Shown one piece after another: positions 36,274 to 44,967 of a DNA stretch of 56,410 bases. Under the pieces are notes generated by a model. The model was given only the letters and a program-made list of their open reading frames with translations, was not told the origin of the DNA and searched no databases. Position 1 is the stretch's first letter, and each line of letters opens with the position of its first letter. Source of the stretch: Acidimicrobiales bacterium (GTDB lineage: Bacteria; Actinomycetota; Actinomycetes; Mycobacteriales; QHCE01); contig QHCE01000082.1 of assembly GCA_003243955.1 (NCBI GenBank), positions 1 through 56,410 on the forward strand, given 5' to 3'. A program made the translations under genes and the position numbers.

Positions 36274-36840
36274 GTGGATATATCGGTGGAGGCGCGGCGC
36301 AATGCTGCTGGTGTGGGGCCTGCCGTCGAGGTTCGCCGTAGTGCTCGCCGCCGCCGCACGGTGAGCGCCTACCGGGATGGTGAGACGATCGTTGTTTTGA
36401 TCCCGAACCAGTTCACCGCCGAGCAGGAACATGAATGGGTAGCAAAAATGCTGCGTCGACTCAGCCGGCGAGGAGCCCGCGGCAAGGCGGTGCGGCGCAG
36501 CGATGCAGCTCTTCTGGGCCGTGCCCGAGAGCTATCGCAGCGTTACCTTGATAGCGCATGTCAGCCAACTAGCGTGCGCTGGGTGAGCAACCAGCGCAGC
36601 CGGTGGGGCTCGTGCACACCTAGCGACGGCTCGATCCGGTTATCGAGCAGGTTGACGCAGCTCCCACCGTGGGTGATCGATTATGTGCTCGTGCACGAAT
36701 TGGTGCACCTAATCGTGCCAGGACACAACGAAAAATTTTGGCGGCTGGTTGAGCGGTATCCCAGATCACAACGGGCGTTGGGATATTTGGAGGGAGTCGC
36801 GGCGGCCGCTCATCTGACATTTGACGAGGACTGTGCTTAA
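36274..36840 (+). CDS. M48/YgjP-like (SprT-type) metallohydrolase
   Basis: 188 aa from GTG 36274. The zinc motif HELVHLIVPGHNEKFW carries HExxH at about residues 145-149 and a third histidine near 156. The segment VRWVSNQRSRWGSCTPSDG is the signature of the YgjP/DUF45 family. Members are thought to be metal-dependent peptidases or hydrolases of uncertain substrate; the E. coli protein helps process uracil-DNA or replisome parts. It converges with the DUF2342 gene, ending 6 bases from its stop. Confidence 0.88.
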   Translation: MDISVEARRNAAGVGPAVEVRRSARRRRTVSAYRDGETIVVLIPNQFTAEQEHEWVAKMLRRLSRRGARGKAVRRSDAALLGRARELSQRYLDSACQPTSVRWVSNQRSRWGSCTPSDGSIRLSSRLTQLPPWVIDYVLVHELVHLIVPGHNEKFWRLVERYPRSQRALGYLEGVAAAAHLTFDEDCA

Positions 36841-36846
36841 GAGCTG

Positions 36847-38103
36847 CTACAACTCTTCCATCCCCGGAATAGTGACACCTGGATTGCGGTCAGCGAATTC
36901 TTCAGGGCTGTCCAAGTCGTCCGCGGTGGGTAAGAGATCAGGATGTTGCCACACTCCGTCGCGCCCCTCCAATTCGCGTCGCTGTAACAGCAGTCCCCAC
37001 AGCGCGGCAGCTTCCCGGAGCCTCCGCGGTCTTAGCTCCAGCCCAACCAGCGTCGCAAAGGTTTGTTCGGCAGGACCGCCAGCCGCTCGGCGGCGGCGAG
37101 ATGCTTCTGACAGCGCCGCCGCGCTGGGTAGCCGCTGCTGCGCCACGGAGTCCACCACATGGGTGACCCATCCCTCCACCAGGGCTAACGCAAGTTCTAG
37201 GCGTTCGAGAGCTTTATGTTGCTGCGGGGTCTGCGCCGGGGTAAACAGTCCGTCGGTGAGCGCCAGTTGCATGCTTTCAGGATCGTCTGGATCGACCTCT
37301 ATTCGAACGCGTTCCAACGCCCCTTCGAAGGCTTCCCGGTCCACCACGATGCCGCGGGCGTATGCGGCTACCGCGTCGAAGACGTGGCCGCGCAGCCACG
37401 GCACATGCTCGTAAAGTCGGTGATGCGCGGCTTCACGCAGAGCCACGTATAGTCGCGCCTCTTCAGGTGGACGCTGCAGCCCAGCGGTATATTCGTCAAG
37501 GTTGACTGTGACCAAAGCTCCGGTCCCGGCTGGCCCTAGCGGCAGACCAATGTCGGTGGCCGAAAGCACTTCGCGTGACAACGCTCCGATGCCCTGACCC
37601 ACCTGCGCCCCGAAAACTACCCCGCCTACTCCAGCAAAAATTTGACTGAGCGGACCAATCTGGCTCAGCACCTCCTTCGGAAAAACTCCGCTTAGCTGGC
37701 TATTCGCGGAGTCTGAGGCATCGCCATTCTCAGTCAGTAAGGAGGTCATGGCGTTGACGACCTGACCAGCGATGGGATCGCTAAGCTGTCGCCAACTAGC
37801 CTGCGTATGCTCCACCCACAGTTGCCGAGTCCATGCCTGGCTACGGCTGATGCCTGAGGGAAGGATAGTTGCCGCATCTAGCCAAAGATCGGCTAAATGC
37901 AATGCCTCGGTAGCCGCCTTCTGTTGTGCGGAGGTGGGCTCAAGGTCATCATTGCTGGCCACATTCATCGCTAGCTGGTGGGCAAGCTCCCAGTTCACCG
38001 GCCCCTCGGAACCAGCTGACGCGGCGGTGACTGCACGGCGGACATTTTCCAACATGGCTTCCCAAGCGGCTGGGTCGCCACCGAAAGGCTGCGGACTGGT
38101 CAT
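36847..38103 (-). CDS. Zinc-dependent metalloprotease (DUF2342 family)
   Basis: 418 aa from ATG 38103; the frame reaches 38169, but the family start MTSPQPFGGDP is here. The conserved core is the FAGVGGVVFGAQVGQGIGALSR block and ALREAAHHRLYEHVPWL, in which the HH pair and the glutamate replace a classic HExxH. The C-terminal half contains an alpha-helical E-rich segment (DREAFEGALERVRIEVDPDD). It is Rv3195-like, next to a Lon-like protease gene that diverges from it, as in mycobacteria. The family is conserved but the substrate is unknown. Confidence 0.9.
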   Translation of the reverse strand: MTSPQPFGGDPAAWEAMLENVRRAVTAASAGSEGPVNWELAHQLAMNVASNDDLEPTSAQQKAATEALHLADLWLDAATILPSGISRSQAWTRQLWVEHTQASWRQLSDPIAGQVVNAMTSLLTENGDASDSANSQLSGVFPKEVLSQIGPLSQIFAGVGGVVFGAQVGQGIGALSREVLSATDIGLPLGPAGTGALVTVNLDEYTAGLQRPPEEARLYVALREAAHHRLYEHVPWLRGHVFDAVAAYARGIVVDREAFEGALERVRIEVDPDDPESMQLALTDGLFTPAQTPQQHKALERLELALALVEGWVTHVVDSVAQQRLPSAAALSEASRRRRAAGGPAEQTFATLVGLELRPRRLREAAALWGLLLQRRELEGRDGVWQHPDLLPTADDLDSPEEFADRNPGVTIPGMEEL

Positions 38104-38231
38104 GCCTCCACCGTAACGCGCGCGCTTGGCAGCAAAGCTGGGGCCGTGGGTTAAGATTCTTAATCCCACCTACGCGCGGCTCACCGCAGCCCTCAGCTAC
38201 CAGTGAAATCGCTCCTAGCTAGGGTATTGCC

Positions 38232-38999
38232 ATGTCACGACGGGGACAGACAGTTTTAATTGGTGCGGTGGTTGTGCTCGCGCTCGCCATCGGGCTGATG
38301 TATATGCCTGTCCCATATGTGGCGTTAGGACCCGGCGAGACGGTAAACGTCCTGGGCACTGATGGCAAACACGACATCATTACGGTTAACGGCGTGCCAG
38401 TATCGCGCTCGAAAGGCCAGCTGCGACTGACCACGGTAAGCGTTTATGGTGGCTTTGACGTGGCTACCGCGCTGCGGTTGTGGAAGGACTCCGACACCGC
38501 GGTGGTGCCCCGCGAGTACGTGTATCCGCCGGGGGAGAGCCGCGGCGCTACCGAAAAGAAAGACAAGGCATCGTTTGTCGCATCCCAAGACGCTGCTCAG
38601 ACCGCCGCGCTGCGCGCCTTGGGCTACGACGGCCAGCACAAACCCCCCTTCAAGGTGGAATTCGACCTGGCTGGAATCGGTGGACCTTCCGCGGGTCTGA
38701 TGTTCGCGCTGGGCGTTGTAGCCAAAATTCAGCCGGAGGATCTCACCGGTGGTCGAGTCATTGCCGGCACTGGCACGATTGATGACAAGGGCGCCGTCGG
38801 GCCCATAGGCGGTATCGCGCAGAAGCTGATCGGCGCCCGCAAAGCCAGCGCAACGGTGTTTCTTACTCCGGCCGATAACTGTGCCGCCGCGGTTCAAACC
38901 GCACCTAAGGGACTACGTTTAGTGAAGATCGGCACGTTGAGCGACGCGTTGGCTTCACTGCGAGCGCTGCGCGATAGTGGGAAGGTGCCTTCGTGTTAG
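38232..38999 (+). CDS. Lon-like serine protease lacking a PDZ domain
   Basis: 255 aa from ATG 38232. A single N-terminal membrane helix (VLIGAVVVLALAIGLMYMPV) is followed by an extracytoplasmic domain. The Ser/Lys dyad of the Lon (S16) fold is in GIGGPSAGLMFALG and GGIAQKLIGARKA. Rv3194c-type homologues are about 340 aa and carry a PDZ domain in the middle; here the chain runs from SQDAAQTAALRALGYDG straight to the catalytic domain, so about 80 residues are absent. It may be a relic or an always-active protease. The gene has its own promoter and points away from the DUF2342 gene. Confidence 0.85.
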   Translation: MSRRGQTVLIGAVVVLALAIGLMYMPVPYVALGPGETVNVLGTDGKHDIITVNGVPVSRSKGQLRLTTVSVYGGFDVATALRLWKDSDTAVVPREYVYPPGESRGATEKKDKASFVASQDAAQTAALRALGYDGQHKPPFKVEFDLAGIGGPSAGLMFALGVVAKIQPEDLTGGRVIAGTGTIDDKGAVGPIGGIAQKLIGARKASATVFLTPADNCAAAVQTAPKGLRLVKIGTLSDALASLRALRDSGKVPSC

Positions 39000-39087
39000 G
39001 ACTGGCGTCCCCACCCGCCTTCGGCGCGCGACCTCTAAAACGAAGCTGGATTTCAACACCCCAACGCACACGTATGGAGTATCGGTA

Positions 39088-42012
39088 ATGGCTCGGCGAT
39101 TTTGGATACCTCAGCTCGGATTGAGCCGCCTTGGATTTGGCCGGCTCGGACGGCGGAGTCGCTTCATTGTGATAACCGCGTTCGCTGTGCTTGCGCTGCT
39201 GCTGGTGTTCACCGTGGGCGTAAACCTGTACACCGATTGGTTATGGTTTTCTGAAGTTGGCTTCAGCGGCGTGTGGTCCACGACGTTGGTGACCCAAATC
39301 GCGCTGTTTGTGGTTTTCGGGACGCTGAGTGCGCTAATCGTAGGCGGCAATATCGTATTGGCGTATCGGCTACGGCCAAGTTATCGCCCGATTTCTACCG
39401 AGCAGCAGAATCTCGAGCGTTACCGGCTGGCGATTACACCGCGTTTCGGGCTCATCGTGACTGCGATCTCCACACTGGTCGGCATCGTCACTGGCCTAAC
39501 GGCACAGAGCCAGTGGCGTAGCTGCCTGCTGTTCTTTAACTCCGAGCCGTTCGGAGCAAAGGATCCGCAGTTTGGCAAGGACATCTCGTTCTATGTTTTT
39601 GAGTATCCATTCCTGCGCTACATATTGTCCGTGCTGTTTGTCGCTGTGACGTTGGCGATCATCGGCGCACTGGTGATGCATTACTTGTACGGCAACCTTC
39701 GGCTCAAGGGGGCCGAGCTAATCTCTCCGGCGGTAATCGGCCACCTTTCGGCGTTACTAGGCGCTTTCGTGCTGCTCAAAGCCGTTGCTTACTACTTTGA
39801 CCGGTTTGGGCTTTTGACGTCCAGCGGTAGCGGTGAGCGTGCGCAAGGAGCTTCGGCAGTAGACGTGGAATGGTTGATTCCGGCGAAGAATATTTTGATG
39901 TGGATCGCCGCGTTGTGCGCCTTGATGGCTATCCTGAATGTAGGTATTCGCAAAGCGCTGTTACCGGCTATGGCGTTGATTCTTTTACTGGTTTCGGCCG
40001 TGGTGATCGGAGGCGTCGTCCCCGCTTTGGCCAACCAGTTCAGCATCAAACCCAACTCTATTGATCGGGAAGCCAAATACATTCAGCGCAACATTAATTA
40101 CAGCCGCAAGGCCTACGGCATCGAAGGAATACAGCGATCCAGCTATGCGCCGAATGTCAGCAACACATCGGCCGAGCTTCGCAACGACCAAGGCACTGTG
40201 CCTAACGCGAGACTGCTCGACCCCAGCGTGATCTCGGATACTTACGTGCAGCGGCAGCAAGTCCGATCATTCTATGACTTCAACGACAAACTAGACGTTG
40301 ACCGCTACACGATCAACGGCAAGGTCCGCGACTATGTGGTGGGTGTACGAGAGCTCAACAGCGCGAAACTATCGGCCAATCAGCGCACGTGGATCAACAG
40401 CCACACCGTCTTCACCCACGGATTTGGTTTCGTCGCCGCGCCGGCAAATCAGGTTGACGGTGCGGGCTCGCCCATCTTCGCATCCGGTGCGCTCGGTGAT
40501 CCTTTTACTAGCGAACAGGCCAAAGAATTCGCCGCGGCAGCACCTATACAGCAGCCCCGAATTTACTACGGCGAGCTGATGACCGACTACTCGATTGTGG
40601 GTAGGCAGCCTCGAGGTAAAGACCGTGAATTCGACCGGCCAACGGTCGGCGGTGGCACGGCTGGCGAACAGGTCAGCAACACCTATAAGGGTGGCGGAGG
40701 AGTGAAGCTGAGTAGTTTCGGCCGCCGTCTGGCCTACGCCGCGTACTTCGGGGAGAAGAACTTTCTGCTCTCGAGCACGCTAAACGATAGTTCCAAGATT
40801 CTGTATGTGCGAAATCCGCGTAGTCGGGTGGAAAAAGTCGCGCCGTTTTTGACGCTGGACGGTGATTCCTATCCGGCTGTAGTGAACGGCAAGGTGGTCT
40901 GGATCATTGACGGATATACCACCAGTAATGACTACCCCTATTCGCAGCACCAGGAGCTGGGAGCCTCAGCGTCGGACTCGTTGACGGGGCATGGCACCCA
41001 AGCTCAAGCCAACAACCGGATTAATTACATCCGCAATTCGGTGAAAGCCACAGTGGATGCATACGACGGCACGGTGAAGCTGTATCAATGGGATACTGGC
41101 GACCCCATATTGAAGGCGTGGAATAAGGCGTTCGGCGGCATTGTGGAGCCGAAGTCAAAGATTCCAGCGGCGCTGGCCGAGCATTTCCGCTATCCAGAAG
41201 ATATGTTTAAGGTGCAGCGCCAAGCGATTGCCAGCTATCACGTCGGTAATCCGCGAGAGTTCTTCAACGCGCAGGACTTTTGGAAAGTGCCCGATGACCC
41301 TACGCATCGCGGAAATGCTCTGCTGCCGCCGTACTACTTGGTGTCACAGTGGCCCAATCAGCGCCAGCCACGTTTTCAGTTGACCAGCGCGATGACCGCG
41401 GCTAGGAGAGAGAACCTTGCCGCGCTGTTGAGCGCATCGTATGACGAAAACGGAAAAGCTCAGCTCAGCGTGCTAGAGCTTCCAGGTGATTCGAGTATTC
41501 CGGGTCCGAATCAGGCGCAGCCGAGTATGCGTAATGACGCCAATGTGCGGCGCGAGCTTTCGTTACTTACCTCTGCTGATTCCACGGTTGTGTACGGCAA
41601 TCTGCTGACGCTGCCAGTTGGGCAGGGGTTGTTGTACATAGAACCGATCTACGTTCGCAACACTGGCGCCACGACGTACCCGCTGCTGGAGCGGGTGCTC
41701 GTGCTGTATGGCGAAAAAGTGGCGTATGAAAAGACGTTGCCCGAAGCATTAAACAAACTTTTCGATGCGCAAAATTCACAACCCGCCCAACAGCAGCCTC
41801 CGCAGTCACAGCCCGAGCAGCCGCCGCAGCCGAAGCCGGATTCCAAGAGCGGCTCGGAGACCGCCGCGGCCGTAGGTGACATCAAGAAGGCGCTGGAAGC
41901 GCTGCGGCAAGCGCAGCAAAAGGGTGACTTTGGGGCTATTGGTAAAGCGCAGTCCGACCTTGATGCCGCGGCTAAGCGGTTTGATGCCGCGCAGCGCAAG
42001 GACCAGAGCTAA
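39088..42012 (+). CDS. UPF0182-family large membrane protein
   Basis: 974 aa from ATG 39088; the frame is open further upstream, but this start is the conserved one (MARRFWIPQLG). Seven membrane helices lie in the first 340 residues, with the conserved VNLYTDWLWFSEVGFSGVW motif in the first loop. A long extracytoplasmic domain follows, and the C-terminus is a proline/glutamine-rich stretch and a coiled coil (EALRQAQQKGDF). It is Rv3193c-like. The family occurs throughout actinobacteria and is essential or important in several of them, but the molecular role is not known. Two strong hairpins lie after the stop. Confidence 0.93.
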   Translation: MARRFWIPQLGLSRLGFGRLGRRSRFIVITAFAVLALLLVFTVGVNLYTDWLWFSEVGFSGVWSTTLVTQIALFVVFGTLSALIVGGNIVLAYRLRPSYRPISTEQQNLERYRLAITPRFGLIVTAISTLVGIVTGLTAQSQWRSCLLFFNSEPFGAKDPQFGKDISFYVFEYPFLRYILSVLFVAVTLAIIGALVMHYLYGNLRLKGAELISPAVIGHLSALLGAFVLLKAVAYYFDRFGLLTSSGSGERAQGASAVDVEWLIPAKNILMWIAALCALMAILNVGIRKALLPAMALILLLVSAVVIGGVVPALANQFSIKPNSIDREAKYIQRNINYSRKAYGIEGIQRSSYAPNVSNTSAELRNDQGTVPNARLLDPSVISDTYVQRQQVRSFYDFNDKLDVDRYTINGKVRDYVVGVRELNSAKLSANQRTWINSHTVFTHGFGFVAAPANQVDGAGSPIFASGALGDPFTSEQAKEFAAAAPIQQPRIYYGELMTDYSIVGRQPRGKDREFDRPTVGGGTAGEQVSNTYKGGGGVKLSSFGRRLAYAAYFGEKNFLLSSTLNDSSKILYVRNPRSRVEKVAPFLTLDGDSYPAVVNGKVVWIIDGYTTSNDYPYSQHQELGASASDSLTGHGTQAQANNRINYIRNSVKATVDAYDGTVKLYQWDTGDPILKAWNKAFGGIVEPKSKIPAALAEHFRYPEDMFKVQRQAIASYHVGNPREFFNAQDFWKVPDDPTHRGNALLPPYYLVSQWPNQRQPRFQLTSAMTAARRENLAALLSASYDENGKAQLSVLELPGDSSIPGPNQAQPSMRNDANVRRELSLLTSADSTVVYGNLLTLPVGQGLLYIEPIYVRNTGATTYPLLERVLVLYGEKVAYEKTLPEALNKLFDAQNSQPAQQQPPQSQPEQPPQPKPDSKSGSETAAAVGDIKKALEALRQAQQKGDFGAIGKAQSDLDAAAKRFDAAQRKDQS

Positions 42013-42026
42013 GCCTTAGTGGATAG

Positions 42027-42063
42027 TTTTTGGTGACGTTTTCCCGGAAAACGTCACCAAAAA
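42027..42063. terminator. 18-bp perfect hairpin after UPF0182 gene
   Basis: TTTTTGGTGACGTTTTCC pairs exactly with its complement across a single central C (42045). On the minus strand the hairpin ends in a T-run, so it can terminate transcripts from either direction. It shares the core CGTTTTCCCGGAAAACG with the next hairpin. Confidence 0.8.
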
Positions 42064-42073
42064 CAGCATTCTA

Positions 42074-42098
42074 AGGGCGTTTTCCCGGAAAACGCCCT
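42074..42098. terminator. 12-bp perfect hairpin, second of a tandem pair
   Basis: AGGGCGTTTTCC-C-GGAAAACGCCCT, perfect 12-bp stem. It contains the same 17-base palindromic core as the hairpin just upstream, with different flanking pairs. No T-run follows. It may be a second terminator or a copy of a small palindromic repeat. Confidence 0.7.
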
Positions 42099-42123
42099 AT
42101 CTAATGCCGCACGGGCACCCGCT

Positions 42124-42152
42124 GTGAACTCTAATCTCAAGCGAGGTATAGT
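42124..42152 (+). promoter_or_regulatory. Promoter of the initiator tRNA gene
   Basis: TATAGT at 42147-42152 is a strong -10 box; GTGAAC at 42124-42129 sits 17 bases upstream as a weak -35. Transcription would start near 42160, just before the tRNA at 42164. Confidence 0.6.
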
Positions 42153-42163
42153 TGCATTACCAA

Positions 42164-42240
42164 CGCGGGGTGGAGCAGTTCGGTAGCTCGCTGGGCTCAT
42201 AACCCAGAGGTCCTAGGTTCAAATCCTAGCCCCGCTACCA
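42164..42240 (+). tRNA. Initiator tRNA-fMet (CAT anticodon)
   Basis: 77 nt ending in encoded CCA. The anticodon stem has three consecutive G-C pairs (GGG/CCC around the CTCATAA loop), and the acceptor begins with an unpaired C1, both hallmarks of initiator tRNA. The T-arm TTCAAATC is typical. The sequence is close to the mycobacterial initiator. A degraded copy of its 3' half lies at 43554-43594. Confidence 0.97.
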
Positions 42241-42244
42241 GCAG

Positions 42245-42279
42245 AAATCCCTCTCAAGGCACGCCCTGAGAGGGATTTT
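42245..42279 (+). terminator. Rho-independent terminator of the tRNA gene
   Basis: AAATCCCTCTCA pairs with TGAGAGGGATTT around a 10-base loop and ends in TTTT, directly after the tRNA CCA end. Confidence 0.85.
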
Positions 42280-42377
42280 CATGTATTGGCCCTTCCGAGA
42301 CTCCGCCTCAACCGTGGTAGGGATGCAGACCGAGCCTCGGCTATCACGCTCATCTGTTGCCTCCCTACTATTGGGGC

Positions 42378-42785
42378 GTGGACGAGGACGAGCTGCTGGC
42401 GAGATACGGAACACATCCGGGTGGCGATGCTGTGACCGAGAATCGCAGTCTGCTCGACGGAGAGATCGAGGCAGGGATGTACGCGGACAGCGTGGCGATG
42501 AGGGTGCTCTCGGTTCAGTTGTTCAACAACGGGTCAGTCGACGACGCCCTTCGGGTCTGGAGGGCGAAAAGGTCCAACTTTGATGCAGGCTGCTCTCTTG
42601 ACATCCAGCTGATGTGCGGGGCAGGCCTCAACGAAACCAAGAGCCACCTCACTTCGATAGCGACGGGCGAGGCGAAGGCCGCCTTTGACTACCTGAAGAA
42701 GTGTGAGTCCACCGGCGACTTTGCGGACTTCACTCCATCCGCGTTCACGGCGTTCTACGACCGTTACTACGACGCGGAGCTCTAG
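42378..42785 (+). CDS. Hypothetical protein after tRNA-fMet
   Basis: 135 aa from GTG 42378 (TTG 42357 would add 7 residues). An acidic protein with conserved-looking aromatic and cysteine residues (CSLDIQLMCGAGLNETKSHL). The size, acidity and position in a string of small unlinked genes suggest an immunity-type protein, but no family is recognised. First gene of the island that follows the tRNA. It ends at the border of a short gene-free stretch that precedes the SMI1 remnant. Confidence 0.5.
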   Translation: MDEDELLARYGTHPGGDAVTENRSLLDGEIEAGMYADSVAMRVLSVQLFNNGSVDDALRVWRAKRSNFDAGCSLDIQLMCGAGLNETKSHLTSIATGEAKAAFDYLKKCESTGDFADFTPSAFTAFYDRYYDAEL

Positions 42786-42965
42786 GCACGCTCATCGGCA
42801 AATGAAAGCGCCGAATGCGGTATGAGCACGTATAACGCCGGACGAGGAAGCGCATAAAAGGCCCGGATGTGCTCAACGTGATCTGCACGCTCGCCGTTGA
42901 GCTCGTCTAGGCGCATCGGTTCAGGACTCGAGTCGCGCTGGCTGTGACAGCTACGACGTCCTCGG

Positions 42966-43524
42966 TCAGACAGGATGCTCCAAGTCATACCATTGGCGCC
43001 CGGCTGCCCAGTGCGCCACCCAACCGGAAAGGCCTGACGTGGCGGTGGTGTGGCCGAAAGGGCGTCCGTAAGGTTGGGCGCCAACGTCAGTGATTTGCCA
43101 GATTCCTCCGCGATGTGGGCCGGTGACCACGAGTGCCCAGTGCATAGCGCAGCCGTCAGTTCCCAGCCACAAAGACCCGTCGGAGAAGACGGCGTCATGG
43201 AGGTGCCGCCGTTCCTTTTCCGGGCGTGGGTCGTCTTCCCAGATCCAGGCTCGGTTGAGCGGGAAGGGCCGGGCGAGGGCGGTTGGGGCGCCCGGGCCCA
43301 GGTCGTCAGGGGAGTGCCCAAGCCGGACCAGCCCGTAATGGGGTGGGCCGTCTGGGCAGCCATCGCCGACCTCAGCCACGAAACTGCGGTAGGGCTCCGG
43401 CAGGACGACCGAGTGGGCGGCCTCGAAATCGTGTATGGCTGCGCCAACCGAGTGCTTGGCGCAGCCGACGACTAGAGAAAGCCTGCCGCAGTGTCGCCAA
43501 TTCGTGTTGGAGTTCGTCCGGAGT
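42966..43524 (-). pseudogene. SMI1/KNR4 (SUKH) immunity-type gene, frameshifted
   Basis: ATG 43524 starts a SUKH-like protein (MTPDELQHELATLRQAF) that is out of frame with the rest. After a shift near 43482 the frame IHDFEAAHSVVLPEPYRSF continues into VAEVGDGCPDGPPHYGLVRL, then the LWLGTDGCAMHWALVVTG and WQITDVGAQPYG core. These features match SMI1/KNR4 proteins, which neutralise toxins of polymorphic toxin systems. The fragment from GTG 43379 alone would be 137 aa. No toxin gene is adjacent. The function was probably lost by the indel. Confidence 0.65.
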
Positions 43525-43553
43525 CATGGCGCAATTCAACCACGCACCGGTAT

Positions 43554-43594
43554 CTCATAGCCTAGAGGTCACAGGTTCAAATCCTAGCCTCGTT
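43554..43594 (+). repeat. Degraded copy of the tRNA-fMet 3' half
   Basis: The sequence CTCATAG-CCTAGAGGTC, with an AGGTTCAAATCCTAGCC core, matches the tRNA gene at 42164-42240 from the anticodon to near the 3' end, with a few differences and without a complete acceptor. It lies 1.3 kb downstream in the same direction. Integrases often leave such a copy at the far end of an inserted element, so it may be an old attachment site. Confidence 0.65.
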
Positions 43595-43696
43595 GATATA
43601 GTTTAGCAGGTCAGAGGCTTGATTTCGGGAGACGACGATCTTGCGGCACGTCTATTAGGCTCTGCGTTTTATTGATGCCGCAGCTGGTGAAGGAAG

Positions 43697-44227
43697 TTGG
43701 GTGGGGTGGTCGGGAAAGATGGCGGGGAGGAGCTTGTCGGTTGGCGAGACTTACCAAGGTTCACCTTAGTTGGTGATGAGGATCAGGAGGTTTGGGCTAA
43801 TTGCCTTGATCCGGCTGCTAGGCCCGTTTGGGAACTCTGGAGGACCGGGCAGTCACGTACAAAGAATGAGTGGGCGAAGCCCGGTGAGAATAGCCAGGCA
43901 TGGCTCCATGTCTTGCGGGTGCATAGCCAATGGAGTGGTCGACGCTCAGTCGACGCGGCGGCCGAGCAGACATTCGAACTCGACGGTATGCACATCACCG
44001 ATGAGGCGAGTTTCTTCTGCGCGATCGGTGAGGCAGTGAATGGGCCAGGCGGTTACTTCGGAGCCGGTTTGGATGGATTGAGCGATTGCCTTTGCGGAGG
44101 GTTCGGTGCGAAGGTTCCGTTTACTCTGATATGGAAGAATTCCAGTGTTGCCCGTGCCCATCTGGGGAAATCGCCGGAGGGTCCGGATCGGGAGGTCCGT
44201 GTCCGCCCTTCTTCGCGGAAGTTTTGA
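43697..44227 (+). CDS. Barstar-family RNase-inhibitor immunity protein
   Basis: 176 aa from TTG 43697 (GTG 43706 is an alternative). The C-terminal half is a barstar fold: LDGMHITDEASFFCAIGEAV, then YFGAGLDGLSDCLCGGFG and TLIWKNSSVARAHL. In barstar, the aspartate and glutamate in the helix 2 region contact the active site of barnase-type RNases. The N-terminal 80 residues are a separate variable domain with tryptophans (WELWRTGQ, AWLHVLRVHSQW). No barnase-type toxin gene is adjacent, so this is an orphan immunity gene that may protect against toxins of neighbours. Confidence 0.85.
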   Translation: MGGVVGKDGGEELVGWRDLPRFTLVGDEDQEVWANCLDPAARPVWELWRTGQSRTKNEWAKPGENSQAWLHVLRVHSQWSGRRSVDAAAEQTFELDGMHITDEASFFCAIGEAVNGPGGYFGAGLDGLSDCLCGGFGAKVPFTLIWKNSSVARAHLGKSPEGPDREVRVRPSSRKF

Positions 44228-44284
44228 CCATTTTTGACGAGTCGAGCGTGCAGGTAATATTGTAGTGAGAATTCACCAAAGCAT

Positions 44285-44398
44285 GTGTGCCTCGCGGGAT
44301 CATTTCCTCATGCGGTTGAGAAGTTGATTGGCACTGTGGCGGCCACCGGTGTGGTGCAACAAGAGGAGTTCATTGACGTCGTGCTCAGACTTTCGTAA
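44285..44398 (+). pseudogene. Short C-terminal remnant
   Basis: A 37-codon frame from GTG 44285 to TAA 44398 (HAVEKLIGTVAATGVVQQEE region) reads like the end of a helical protein. No longer frame joins it upstream. Possibly the stump of a deleted toxin or immunity gene; low certainty. Confidence 0.3.
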
Positions 44399-44467
44399 TC
44401 CGCTTCGCACAGTTGCGGGGGAACGGACCGAGAATGATTTTGTAAAGTTACTGGAAAGAGACACGTA

Positions 44468-44926
44468 ATGCCCACTATTTCATATGGTAATTACCCGGAA
44501 AGATTGTCCGATCTTTTGGGCAGCCTCGGTGAGGCTGAACGAGACCGAGCTAGGATATTGACCAAAGAAGAAAACGACGAACTCGAGTCAATCAGCCTGA
44601 ACCGCCTACCACAGACTTCATGGGGAACGATCGACTGGAATAGTATAAATGTGCGCGAGCAGCATGCCGTGAGTGATGATGTCGAAGGGGCCGCATTACT
44701 ACGACAATTGGTGCTTCGATACGCAGAAGCTGATTCCGAAACGATAATTTTTTGGGGAAATATCGTTGTTCCCTCCCTGGCTCTGGCCGTAAACATAGTC
44801 GCTGAGCTCACTAATGAAATACTGGCTACCAGCCATGATGTCTGGTTGTTTGCGGTTAAAGAGCAGATCATCCTTGAATATTTCCATGAAGGGCGACTGA
44901 CTGTTGCGGATGTGCCCACGTACTGA
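44468..44926 (+). CDS. Putative immunity-type protein
   Basis: 152 aa from ATG 44468, AGAGAC 12 bases before. It is A- and T-richer than the flanking genes and lacks membrane segments. The protein is acidic and helical (DSETIIFWGNIVVPSLALAV, NIVAELTNEILATS). No family recognised; it lies in a series of small unlinked genes with barstar, SMI1 and other candidates, so an immunity role is inferred from context only. Confidence 0.55.
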   Translation: MPTISYGNYPERLSDLLGSLGEAERDRARILTKEENDELESISLNRLPQTSWGTIDWNSINVREQHAVSDDVEGAALLRQLVLRYAEADSETIIFWGNIVVPSLALAVNIVAELTNEILATSHDVWLFAVKEQIILEYFHEGRLTVADVPTY

Positions 44927-44967
44927 GTTCGGCCGCTGTTCACTCCCTACAACTAGTCTGGAAAATC

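Noticed and set aside
43050-43475. Plus-strand open frame of 141 codons within the SMI1 region
   Set aside because: It is antisense to the SMI1/KNR4-like protein, whose family motifs are clear, so the plus frame is a shadow.
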